Source: Cryptomeria japonica
Taxonomy: Eukaryota; Streptophyta; Pinopsida; Cupressales; Cupressaceae
Length of the DNA: 64,000 nt
Direction: 5' to 3'
NCBI RefSeq assembly: GCF_030272615.1
Contig: NC_081414.1
Span: 306,409,164-306,473,163, forward strand
The notes under the pieces are model-generated. The model saw only the letters and a list, made by a program, of their open reading frames with translations. It was not told the DNA's origin and made no database searches. Of this stretch, positions 12,552-24,258 are shown piece after piece. The position numbers and the translations under genes were made by a program. Each line of letters starts with the position of its first letter. Within the stretch, counting starts at the first letter, position 1.

Positions 12552-13923
12552 TAATCAGCTTTGGTTTCAATTGTGAGTTGTTGGGTTTTTTGAACTAATC
12601 CATATTTGAGTGGGAGCTTGTGCAGAAGATACTTTTTGATCTTGTTGTAGGAATTTTTAGATGGCAAGTTCATCAGGGAGAATGGTACAGTGAAGTTCAG
12701 TGAGTTAGTTTGTTCAACATGATGAAGATCACAGTTTGTGGATTAAAGGGTTTGTAGAGGGTTGTCTATAGTTGATTTAGTTCAAGTTTCAAAGGTTCGC
12801 ATGAAGATTTGATTGAGTTATGGGTATCTGAGTTGTGGGTGGTTTTTCAGTTGTTCAGTGGTGACAACGTGTCAGTATTTTGATTTTTATTTCTCTAAAT
12901 TGTAATATCTTAATCTGTGGATTTGGATATATGTTTGGGACATTAGTGTGTATCCACAATTCAAGTGGTTCATGGTTTGGAAGTACGCAAGTGATTTTTC
13001 AAGGTTGATAGTCATTACAATTAGTGTTCCTAAGGTTTGGTATGAAGATGTTAGTGATTCTAGTAATCTGAGTTGGTGCAGATGTTGCTATGGTAATCCC
13101 CGATGCTTGTGGATGTTTCTGTATCATGTTTCTTTTGTGTTGGTGGTCCGCATTGATTGTTGAGCTTGTAATTGATGTTTTTCTTCGATCAATGGTTTTA
13201 TTCATGTTCTTGGCTGAGTGGATGCTTGTAACGTGTTGCAGAGGATCGAGGCATAATTATTGAAGGTGTAACATGTTAGAGGTCAAAGATTTGGGTCTTT
13301 GTTATGTATTGAATAATATTTCTTGGTCCACATATTATATTGTGTTGAATGTGATTATATTTTTATAATTAGGTGATGAGTGTTGAGCCGACCTTGTGGA
13401 TTTCTCCAATGTTGATGTCATGTATAAATAATTATAATATCTTTGTATTTGAGTGAAGTTATGAGTGAGTGGATGAGTATGTATGTGCACTGAATGTATA
13501 CATCTTTTGAAGGTAGAGCTAAAGAGTGAAGAAGAAAGTTGTCTTGTGCTTCAATGGGATTGAACCAGTTATTAAGGAGATGTTATTTCTTAGTTCATTA
13601 TTTTTAGATGTGATTTGAGATTGTTTGTATAGGCAATTATCCTTCTTCTTGTTGTTTTGAGTAGTGAACTCTACAAAATGTGCCTGAATGCATGTGCATT
13701 CCTCATTCTAATACTTCTAACAGAGTATACCTATTTTGTGGGTTCATCCCCACCGTGGTTTTTCCCTTAACCAAGTTTTCCATGTCAAAAATATTGGTGT
13801 TATGTGGGGTTATGATGTGTTACTGATTTATGATCTCATGTTTAGTTATCAGATCTGAGAATAAGTTTAAGTTGTGTGAGTTTTTGAGACAATTGATTCA
13901 CCCCCCTCTCAGTTATCTGATCT
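12552..13923 (+). repeat. Leader of element A followed by a probable LTR fragment; gag missing
   Basis: An ATG at 12661 opens a short MASSSGRMVQ frame that soon stops; I cannot recognise capsid sequence after it. From about 13300, and perhaps from 12700, the sequence has Copia-LTR character: GAGCCGACCTTG near 13385, GTGGGTTCATCCCCACCGTG near 13740, and ATTCACCCCCCTCTCAG near 13900, followed at 13924 by a primer-site-like ATTGGTATCAAAT. It looks like an LTR with its downstream primer site that replaced or interrupted the gag region of A. Its start and TSD were not found. Confidence 0.5.
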
Positions 13924-13948
13924 ATTGGTATCAAATATATTTCATTAG

Positions 13949-16699
13949 TACTTGGGTGATGATTCACATTTAAATATTGGTGGTCATGGTAAAGTTAGAA
14001 TCAGGTTTCCTAATGGTAGAATAAAAAGTATTAGCAGTGTGCTACATATACCTAGATTAAAACAAAATTTATTATATGTGAGCAAACTGGTAGACGCAAG
14101 TGTGCAGGTAGTCTTTTCTGAAGCGAGATGTAAAATGATTAAGGGTGCTATGGTGAATTCTAGAGGTGTCAGATTTCACACTTTGTATAAGCTAGAGGCA
14201 TACATTGTTGAGTGTAATAGCACTTTTGTAAAAATTAAATCTATGGATACTTCATCAGAAGATTTGAGGGTTTCACCTTCAGTGCATAGACATGGCTTTT
14301 GAGTACCTAAGGGTGCTCTTTCTTCTAAAGAAAAGTTACCTGTAGAGAAGACTATGTTATGGCACCAGAGACTTGGCCACATTGGAGAAAAGGGTCTAAG
14401 GACCTTGAAAAATAAAAACCTTGTTGAATGATTGAATGATTATAATCTTGATTTTGATTTCCATGAGCATTGCATCTATAAAAAAAACCTCATTCAGTTT
14501 TACTCGAGTTCTCATAAATCTTGTGGTGTTTTGGATCTTATTCATTTGATGTGTTTGTTCTTGTGGATGTTCCTTCCATTGGAAAATCCACATATTATGT
14601 TTCATTTATTGATGATTTTAGTAGAAGGACAAGGGTATACTTTCTAAAAAGTAAATATGAAGCTTTTAGTCATTTTATAGAATTTAAAGAAATGGTTGAG
14701 TTGTAGACTAGAAAGAAAATTAAATGTTTAAGAACTGATAAAGGTGATGAATTTTTCTCTAATGATTTTGATAGATTCTATAAAGACTATGGCATTAACA
14801 AATAGAAGACAACTCCGTATTCTCTACAACAAAATGATTTTGTGAAAAGAATGAACAAGACACTGATGGATAAGGCTAGGAGTATGTTGAGTGGTGCTGG
14901 TTTATAACAAAAGTTTTGGGTTAAAGTTGTTGCCACTGCAGGTTACTCAATTAACAAGTCTCCTACATCAGCTCTTGTTGATAAAATGCCGATGGAAGCA
15001 TGATAAGATCAAAAACCTCCATTAAGACATCTTATACTTTTTGGTTCTGAAGCATATGCACATGTGCCAAAGGAGAAGCTAACAAAGCTAGAGAAAAAGG
15101 CTATGAAATCTATCTTCATTGGTTATAGTTATGGTGTAAAAGGATACAATCTTTGGGACCCTGTTGCACAAAAGGTAACTCATAGTAGAAGTATTATTTT
15201 TAGAGAAATTAAGTCTCCTTTTGTTACATTGCATCCAAAACAAACTAAAGAGGAAGTTGTGATTCAATTCCCTTCTATACCTAAAAGAGTTGAATTGAGA
15301 CCACTTGATAGGCAAGAAGTTGAGGAGATCTTATCTAGCTCAATCTTTAGAAGAGGAGGAAGAACCTCCAACTCAACTTGTTCAAATGTCTACAAGACAT
15401 AAATAACCACCTGAAAGGTATTCACATGATGATTGGAGATGTATTTTTTCTTTTAATGCTAATATAGATGAACCTAAATATGTAGAAGAGGCATTAGGTA
15501 TGAATGATGCTGAATCTAGAAGATTTCTATAGAAGATCGCAGCTTTGAAAAAGAATTATACATGAAATATTGTACCATTTCCTAAAGGATGGAAGCCTAT
15601 TGGTTTTAAATGGGTTTTCAAGAAAAATATTGGTTCAGATGGAAGCATTGCAGAGCATAAAACAATTTTGGTTGCAAAAGGATTCTCTCAAGTTGAGGGT
15701 GTTGATTATGGTGAGATATTTTCTCATGTTGCAAAAAATACAACCATTAGATTTTTTATTTCTATTGTTGTTGCTTGTTATTTAGATGTTGAGAAAATGG
15801 ATGTGAAAATTGTTTTCCTTCATGGTGATTTGGAAGAGGATATTTATATGACACAGCCAGAGCACTATATGGTGAAAGGTAAAAGTAATTTGGTCTCTAA
15901 ATTGAAGAAATATTTGTATGGCCTCAAATAGATTCTCAGGATATGGTACCAGAAATTTGATACATATTTATTGAGTTTGGGATTTGAACATTCTAAAACA
16001 GATCGTTGTGTTTATTATAAATTTTATGGTGATCATTTCCTATACATTTCATTATAGGTTGATGATATGTTATTCATTGGTAAAGGAAAATGTTTGATTT
16101 CAGAACTAAAGTCTCAACTTACTACTAAATTTGAAATTAAAGATATTGGTGCAGCAAAGCACATTATTAGGATGGAAATTACAAGAGATATAGTAAACAA
16201 AAAGCTATGGCCAAGCCAAAGTAATTATGTGAATTCAATTTTATGGAGGTTCAACATGAAAGATTGTAGACCATTGTGTGTTCCTTTTACAATTGGAATG
16301 AAACTGTTTGTTTCACATTGTACTACATCTCCATCAAAGATAGAAGACATGAGCAGAGCGACTTACCAGAGTGCACTTGGAAGTTTGATGCATGCTATGG
16401 TCTGTACTAAACCAAACATTGCCCAAGAAGTGGGAGATCTTTCCAGATATATGTCTAATCCTGGTAGAGTTCATTGGGATGAAGTCAGAAGAGTTTTCAA
16501 AATATTTGAAGGGTACTTTAGAGTATTCTTTGTGTTATCATGGTAATTTGGTTGGAGATGTGATTTCCCTTGACATTCATGGTTATGTGGATTTAGAATG
16601 TGTAGGTAATATTAATAGCAGAAGATCCACCAGTGCTTATGCATTTACTTTATTTAGTGATGCAATTAGCTAGATGAGTAAGCGACCAATGGTGGTTGC
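13949..16699 (+). pseudogene. Copia pol of element A: protease tail, integrase, RT, start of RNase H
   Basis: The frame opens with GDDSHLNIGGHGKVRI after the protease active site. GAG-pre-integrase sequence with the WHQRLGHIGEKGL motif follows near 14360. Integrase core covers about 14530-15200 (VSFIDDFSRRTRVYFL near 14605), RT about 15570-16300 ([18 protein letters not shown] near 15800, VDDMLFIG near 16060), and the first part of RNase H about 16560-16699 (SRRSTSAYAF near 16620). There are several stops and frame changes. RNase H stops abruptly at 16699, where the LTR of element B begins, and resumes at 54059. The lineage differs from B and C, being closer to the Tork/Tnt1-like group judged by protease-tail layout and the polypurine tract (inference). 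Confidence 0.9.
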
Positions 16700-17358
16700 T
16701 GTTGGTAATATGCTAGATTTGGTTAAGTGTTGTCATTGATGTTAACATTGTATCCCAGTTGGATATGGTTCTACTATCCTAGTTGGACCTATCCCGGTTA
16801 GACTTGGTGTTTATCTTGGTTTTGGCTGCGATTTTGATCCTGTATGATCAAATCCCTAGTTTCGGTTTTTAGATGCTTATTCAAGATAGTTATATGCTTG
16901 TCATATTCTGTTGGTTCATGATTTGGTTCCCTGGTAGCTATCACTTATGTTCCCAGTTGGTATTTCCCAATACCAATTAGCTCTACCAGTTAGCTTTACC
17001 GGTTAGTGATATTTGATGATTTGGTTAGATGATTTTGGTTTGGCTTATGGAAATAATTTCAAGCATGTTGAAGGTGCTTCTTGATCATATCCTAATTATT
17101 TGGTGGCTTTGCATTAGTTGACATGTTGTTATGGTGGTCCTATTCGAATTTGGTTACACTTTCTGTGCTATTGCACTAAGAGTTTCTACTGGTTGGTGAA
17201 ACATATTGGTTATTGGTCTTACCATGATTTCCGATGGATATAATTGTTTGGGAATTTGTTTTAGGTCCATGCTATGTAATGTAAATCATAATATTGGTTT
17301 GGTGATATCATGTGATGTAATTTTTGTAATTTTGGGTTTATGGGTTTAGGGTTTAGCC
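16700..17358 (+). repeat. 5' LTR of Copia element B, first part
   Basis: Matches the start of the 3' LTR at 52839 (GGTTAAGTGTTGTCATTGAT in both). It stops at the TAGCC duplication of element C and continues at 47737. Confidence 0.92.
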
Positions 17359-18418
17359 TATTAGGTCTCGGAGACAACTTAGAGGGGGGGGGTGAATCAG
17401 TTGTCTAATAAATTCAAACCAAAAACAACTTAACCAACTTTAATGATTAATACCGCTAAACTAGTCTTTTATGCCGGTAGATAGTTTATCAGTTAATTAC
17501 AGTACCGGTAAATATTAATGCATGAAATAGAAAGACAATAATATCCACAACACGTAACACCAAAGTTTGTACGTGGAAACCCTGTAAGGGGAAAAACCGC
17601 GATGGGAAACCTTACCCACAATCATATGATACTACTGCAGATAGTAAGTGTATACAAATGGGGTCTACACATGCAGAAAGGCCAAGCACCTAGAGCTCAC
17701 TACTCAAACACAAATAGGAGTCACACTAACTACAATTGGATGGTTAAGTCCAATAAGGATGTACTGCTCAAATTAGCATCTTTCTATGCTGGATTTAGTA
17801 CTGATTTAGTTCTGATTGTCTTCACAAAAACCCTCCTTCAACCTTCAAATGGTGTCTGCATGTATAGCTTTTCTTATTCTCGCATATACCTTCACATAAT
17901 TCTTTTTCGCATTCCACGTCCGATCTTACAAATAGGATCTTACATTTATATCATAACCTAAGACCAATTTTAGTAGGTCGACTCTAAAGGATATTACAAT
18001 AAAATTAATTTACAAATAAAACAATGTCTGATGTAATAATCAATTCAACATGTCGGCTTGATGTACTTACAAAAATAATAAGACATCTCCATAGTGTGTC
18101 GTGCTCATCTGAAAAAGATAAACCTATTGGTGTATAACCTAGACCTATTTGCCGGTAACAAAAAATATGCAAATACGAATATGCCAATGAACAAATTTGC
18201 AAGACAAAGTGTCCAAATGATGTCTTTGACATAACCAGGTGTTTTCCATGCCATTTGAAGTGTCAGTGAACATTATATCCTGCCAGTGTACCAGATACCA
18301 GTGATTGTGCATAAGTCACTTGCTTGCTGGTGAATGTTGCTAATTCTCCGAAGTGCCAGAGTTGATAAGTGTTAGTAGGTGTTGACATCAATGAAAAAAC
18401 CATACCAAAATACCAACA
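17359..18418 (-). repeat. 3' LTR of Copia element C
   Basis: 1,060 bp. Plus-strand view TATTAGGTCTCGG to AAATACCAACA. The purine-rich tract on the minus strand (complement of ATCTCTCCCTTTGGCATTG at 18419-18437) sits just outside, as expected for the 3' LTR of a minus-strand element. Internal open frames, including plus 17602-17961, are LTR sequence and not genes. Confidence 0.93.
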
Positions 18419-18744
18419 ATCTCTCCCTTTGGCATTGATGGCAACACAAGATGGAAAAACCATCAAAGTGCCAAAACAGAAATGCCAAATACCAAAAACC
18501 AACAATCTCCCCAAAGTAACAATCTCTCCACCTTGGAGTGACATGTATTTTTCTTGTGTTTTTCCATACCAATCTCTCTCCCTTTGACATCAAATACCAA
18601 AGCAATATAAAGACCATTTTTCAGATACAAAATACAAACCAATTCACTATACCAACTACTCCCCCTGAGAAGTAGCTTTCTCATCAAAGTCGGAGTAAAA
18701 GATTTCTCTGTTAATCCTGTCGGTTGATGACTATCATCAACTCT
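18419..18744 (-). other. 3' untranslated region and polypurine tract of element C
   Basis: Between the pol stop and the 3' LTR. It holds two copies of a CTCCCTTTG..ATCAA-type motif (near 18421 and 18579), the polypurine tract and an internal echo of it. No coding signal. Confidence 0.75.
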
Positions 18745-21628
18745 CTAAGTTTCTACCAGTGGGGGTATGATCCCAAGATGGTCTCTAAGATATTCAAAAG
18801 TCTCCTTAGGTAGAGGTTTAGTGAAAATATCTACAATCTACTCTTTAGTATTCACATAAACTAGTTTAATTTCTTTTGCTTCAACATTTTCCCTTAGAAA
18901 ATTTTGTTTGATAGAAACATGTTTGGTTTTAGAATGTAATACGAGATTCTTAGATATATCAATTGCTGCAGTGTTATCACAATAGATAGTAATAGGTTCC
19001 TTGCATTTTACCTTTATATCCTTCAACATTTTCTTAAGCCATGGTACCTGTGTACAGTTAGTTGTTGCTGCAACATATTTTGATTCAGCTATTGATAAAG
19101 ATGTACAACTTTGTTTCTTACTCAACCAAGAAATTAATCTGTTGCCAAGAAAAAATGCTCCATCGGTGGTGCTTTTTCTATCATCCACATCTCCTACCCA
19201 ATTTTCATCTGTGTATTCACATAATTAAAAGTTTTCATCTCTAGGATACCATAGTCCAAGATTTGTAGTGCCTTGTAAGTACTAGAAAATCCTTTTTACT
19301 ACTGATTCATGATTTTCTCTAGGATTACTCTGAAATCTTGAAATAATACATACTGCATTTATGATATCATATCTTGTTTGCCTCAAATACAGTAAACCTC
19401 CTATCATAGATTTGTACCTAGTCGAATTAACAGGTGTAGATTCATCCCTTAGTGATAATTTGTCATTTATAGTCATAGGTATGCTTACCAGTTTAGAGTT
19501 CTCCATCCCAAATTTCTTTAATAACTCCTTCAAGAACTTGGATTGACTCAAGAATATACCTTTATCAGTCTGTGAAATCTGCAATCCTAAAAAGAATTTT
19601 GTTTCTCCAATCATAAACATTTCAAATTCTTGCTGCATTTCAATAGAAAAGTCTTTACATAATCCATCTTCTCCTCCAAAGATTATATCATCAACAAAAA
19701 CTTCTATAACCAAGATTTCATCATTAGTCACTTTGTAATATAAGTTGTTGTCAGCTTTACCTTTAGAAAAACCAATCTTTAAAAGATACTTATCCAATCT
19801 TGCATACCAAGCTCTTGGAGCTTGTTTCAACCCATACAAAGCTTTCCTTAACCTGCAAACCATATCTTTGTTCTCTGTCAAAGAAAATCCATCAGGTTGT
19901 TCAATGTAAAATTCTTCTTCAAGATCTCCATTCACAAAAGCACATTTAATATCCATTTGATATACTTTGTAGGTCTTGTGTGCTGCAAAAGCCAAGAATA
20001 ATCTGACTACCTCAATTCTAGCTACTGGTGCAAAGGTTTTATTATAATCAATTCCTTCTTTCTGAGAATATCCCTTACACACTAGTCTTGCTTTATTCCT
20101 GATTACCTTACCATCTTCATTAAGTTTTTTTCTGAATACCCACTTTGTTCCAATCACATTTTTGTCTTTAAGCCGGGGAACTAATGTCCATGTGTTATTT
20201 TTCTCAATTTGCTCTAGTTCTTATTCCATAGCTTTAATCCAATGTTTATCTTCACATGCCTCATTAATTGATGATGGTTCAATTTTAGAAATAAGACATA
20301 CCGCTTCATTTGCCAGTTTTCCTCTTGTCATAACTCCTTTATACTTGTTCCCAATTATCTGATCTTCAGAGTGATTCAGTCTTACATATCGGGGTGTTTT
20401 TGTTTGCTGCTATTCCTCAGTTACTATGGAATTTTCAGATGATACCAGTGTAACTAGATCTTCATTCTGTAAAGGTGGGTTCAATGTAGGTTCATTTTTT
20501 AGAATCTCTATTGTCGGTTCAGAGTCTATATACCTTGAAGTTCCTCTGAATTGTTCATCAATCTTCACATTTGTACTCTAAACAATTTTCTGCAATCTCT
20601 TGTTAAAACATCTATATGCCTTGCTCTTAGATGAATAACCAAAAAATATCCCTTCATCACTTCTAGGATCAAATTTTCCAATATACTCATATCTTCTAAT
20701 ATAGCATTTGCTTCCAAATATTCTGAAATATTTAAGAGTAGGAGTAATACCAAACCATAGTTCATGAGGGGTCTTACCGGTTTCTCCTTTGATGTGAACT
20801 TTGTTGAAATTATAGACCGTAGTGCTTACTGCCTCTCTCCAATACACATGTGGTAGATTTGCTTTTGATAACATACTTCTAGCTGCATCCAAGATAGTTC
20901 TGTTTTTCCTCTCTACAACTCCATTCTGCTGTGGTGTCCGGGGTGTTGATAGTTGTCTTCTGATTTCATTCACTCATAGAATGCATTAAATTCCTTAGTT
21001 GTAAATTCTCATCCTTGATTTGATCTCAGACATTTGATTTTCTTACTAGTTTCATTCTCTACCATTTCTTTGAACAGTTTGAACTTTCCAAGTGCTTCTG
21101 ATTTTTCTCTGAGAAAAGTAACCCAACACATTCTAGAGTAGTCATCAATAATTAGCATGAAATATCTATCACCTTGCAAACTTTTAGTTCTAGTTGGACC
21201 ACATAAATTAGTATGAATTAAGTCAAGAGCATTATTTGATTTTTCTAGAATACTTTTAAAAGTAGCTCTAGCTTGTTTTCCAAATTGACATTCCTTACAT
21301 ACTGTATTGTGAGGTTTGATAATTTTAGGTAAATCTCTAACTGCCTTAGTAGTACTGATTTTTACCATGCAATCAAAATTTACATGACAGAGTCTCTTAT
21401 GCCATAGCCAACTTTCATCAATATTTGCAATCAAGCATGTCTTTTCACTGTTATTCAGATGAAAGATATTACCTCTAGTTTGATTACCGGTTGCAATTTC
21501 CAAACCAGTTCTATTCATGATTTTGCATTTTCCATTTTTGAATTGTAACTGAAATCCTTTCTCAACTAATTGACCAAAACTCAAAAGATTATGCTTTAAA
21601 CCTTCCACGTAGTAAACATTGTCAGTAT
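18745..21628 (-). pseudogene. Copia pol of element C: integrase, RT, RNase H
   Basis: Reads from 21628 leftward. GAG-pre-integrase sequence (VYYVEGLKHNLLSFGQLVEK near 21600; SWLWHKRLCHVNFDCMVKI near 21400), integrase core about 21250-20600 (LIHTNLCGP, IIDDYSRMCWV, and STPRTPQQNGVVERKNRTIL, the region of the catalytic Glu), then an unbroken RT segment of 291 codons at 20157-19282. In that segment QMDIKCAFVNGDLEEEFYIE holds the first catalytic Asp and FVDDIIFGG at residues 154-162 is the core pair. RNase H spans about 19188-18745 (DDRKSTTDGAFFLG, IYCDNTAAIDISKN). Stops lie near 21006 and 18838. The N-terminal part of the polyprotein is at 45321-46599, beyond element D. Confidence 0.94.
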
Positions 21629-22649
21629 TGTGTGTGTGAAAAATGGACCTGTATCTATATGCACAACACTTCAATCAAGTCATTACATGCATGGTTAATC
21701 AGATATAATCAATGAATAATAAACCATAACAAATCGACCCATTGCCTTCTAAAAGATGCGAGTATAAGATTGCGCTCAGATTATTTAGCAATACCGGTGA
21801 CTGGACAACATCAAGATGAAGGATTTAATCTATATGAGCATGATGAATACTAGATGGATGCAATATTGATCTAACATGATTTAAGCAATATTAAGCTAAA
21901 TGGTTTAATCAATATGAAATAATTAACATGCAATATATCAATGAGTCTAGAGCAAAAACAATATAATAACAATATCTTCTCCAGCCTCTCTTGAATGAGA
22001 GATGAGCCTAAATTTATAGAAAATTCAGAAAGAAACCAATGACTAAGATCAAAAGATGATGAGCGACACAATCCAGGTAAATTGATGTGACTGGATGCTT
22101 TTCTCAATTTTAAAGGAAATTGAACTAAAATTAAGATTTAATCAGAAAAAACTGATTTATTCTCTATTTCATTCAATTTTGAGATTTAATTGTTTTAATT
22201 GCTTTCTCTGAGATTATTTATCAATTTTTAATTTGTTTTTCAAGATTGTTTCCAATTGATTTCTTTTCTCAATTTTTTTAATTCTTTCTTGGTCAATTAA
22301 TTCCCTTTTTTTATTTATTTCCATTTTTGAAGATTTGTACTCAATTTATTTAATCAAAATTAATTCCTCTTTCTTGATTTGATGGCAAATTGATTTATTT
22401 AATTAAATATGCTAGGATATTTAATTAAAATAAATAAGATAATTGTTTAAAATGATTTACTTGGAATGATTTAATTAATTAAATATAAATATTTAATTAA
22501 TATTGGTTGATTAATTTTGCCATGTGAGATTGATGATTAAAGAATTAAGTGTGTGCTCAAGATTTATTTAATTGCCTTTGGTTAGGACCTTGGTGATGTT
22601 GTCGAGATTAGGGGCTCATGGTTTAGATGACCATTTTTAGGGTATTACA
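21629..22649 (-). repeat. 3' LTR of gypsy element D
   Basis: From TGTGTGTGTGAAAAATGG to TTAGGGTATTACA, followed by TTTTCCCCTCTTTGG, the complement of a polypurine tract. The right part (22380-22500) is rich in TTTAATTAA-type repeats. The short minus-strand frame at 21871-22107 is repeated in the partner LTR and is not a gene. Confidence 0.94.
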
Positions 22650-24254
22650 TTTTCCCCTCTTTGGATAAATGTGTGAGCAACGCGTTGGTTCAAAGAAAAT
22701 TTGATGTCTAGGAGATGCTAGTTCTGAACTTGATTGATCATGAACTAGATGAAAGCAAGGTGTTAAGCTTGATTCGAAGCCACAAAGCTGAATGAAGACT
22801 GTTTAAAGTGATACCATTCCCGAACTTGATTGAACTTAGAAATGATAGAAAATAAAAGATACCGAACTTGAACTTGATTGATCAAGAAATGGATCTTACT
22901 GATCTAGAATTTGATTAATCTAGACATAGTGAGTGATGATAAAAAATGATCTTGAACTTGATTGATCAAGATACGATGAAGATAAACTATCCATCTTGAT
23001 CCAAAGCAATGAAGACTGAACACCTCCTTAGATTGAGTGTGATCAAAGAAACTCCTTAATGTTAAGAGATTGATTCAGATAAAAGACAAATATCAATTTG
23101 ATATGAAGCGATGAAACTGATATGCCCCTAGAAATTGATTTGATTCAGAAATCTCAACTTGATATAAAGCGATGAAGTTGAGATGCCCCTAGTGATGAGG
23201 TCTTATTTGATTTTCTATAGTTGAAAAAGATATTTTTGCTTGACTTTCGATGAAGATTTGAAAATTTTCTCGACATTGAAGAATGTGAGGTCATAAGGTC
23301 ACAAGTATGTCCCCTCGGGAGCGAAATCAAAAAATAGCGAGGTTACATGATGATAGGCAATTTTTAGCGATGATAAGTTGTTTGAGCACAAATTAATTCA
23401 GAGGAATTTTGAAAATTTAGCGAGAAATTGAGCGCAAAGTTGATTCATAGAAATTAAATTGAGATTCGGTGTTGATTAATGAGAAATTGAGCGCAATTTA
23501 GAAGAAAGAATAAGCATCTAATGAAAAGAGTGCTAAGTGGTCCAAATTCTGAAATTGACTAGCAAAATGATCTCAATTTTCGATTTTGATCCCAAAAATG
23601 GACTTAGGATGATCAAATTAGCTAAGGGTACAATTTTTGTGTCCTTCGAAGCAAGTTGAAAAATTAGGTTTTTGGCTATATATGGGACAAAAGTGTCATT
23701 TTCAATTCATTTTAACCCTCCAAGTTTGAAAATTCAAAAAGCCTTCTGCAAAGAAAATGGTGGTCCCTACTCATCAGCATCGATTCAAGTGCTAGAGGAG
23801 ACATAATCGACCCCAAAACTATGAGCCAGCGGTAAGTGATCGATCTTAAGCCTATTTGTGTTTTCAAATTTGAAATCTTTTGTTCATTTTTCAAGTTTTC
23901 CGCATGTTTGAAGTCGGGCATCACGTTTTATTATGTGAGACAAGATCCTGTCTCGTATGAGAAACTAGCAAAATTTGTTTTGTCATTTCAGGCCATTAGA
24001 TTTGTCATTCTAGGGCCACCTATGTGTCGTATGATAGGTCTATAAAAAGACCATTTTGTCATGTGAAGTCTAAAAGTGTGTCGTTTGAGAGACAGTGAGC
24101 ATTTTTGAGGGTGTAAATATGAAATTTTGATTTTGCATTTGACTTAGTTGGATTTGCGTGATCTTTTACTTCTCTTGTAGGCTCACTTGGAATGTTTTCT
24201 GATGCTTCGTTGTTGGGTTTTTTTGCAAGTTTGATTAGCTCTTTTTTTATTTAG
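22650..24254. other. Spacer of element D, 3' side, with degenerate repeats
   Basis: No coding signal on the minus strand. Between 22720 and 23190 variants of GAACTTGATTGATCAAG and GATATGAAGCGATGAA recur, an old degenerate repeat array. Between 23940 and 24090 there are several GTCGTATGA-like words (TCTCGTATGAGA, TGTCGTATGATA, TGTCGTTTGAGA), also seen in the 5' leader. Because the antisense gene begins just to the right, its promoter, if any, should be here. Confidence 0.5.
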
Positions 24255-24258
24255 ATGT

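Noticed and set aside
17602-17961. Plus-strand open frame of 119 codons, with a partial copy at 46898-47161
   Set aside because: It recurs because both are LTRs of element C; it starts in the conserved GGGAAACC region that is structural in these LTRs and has no protein signature.
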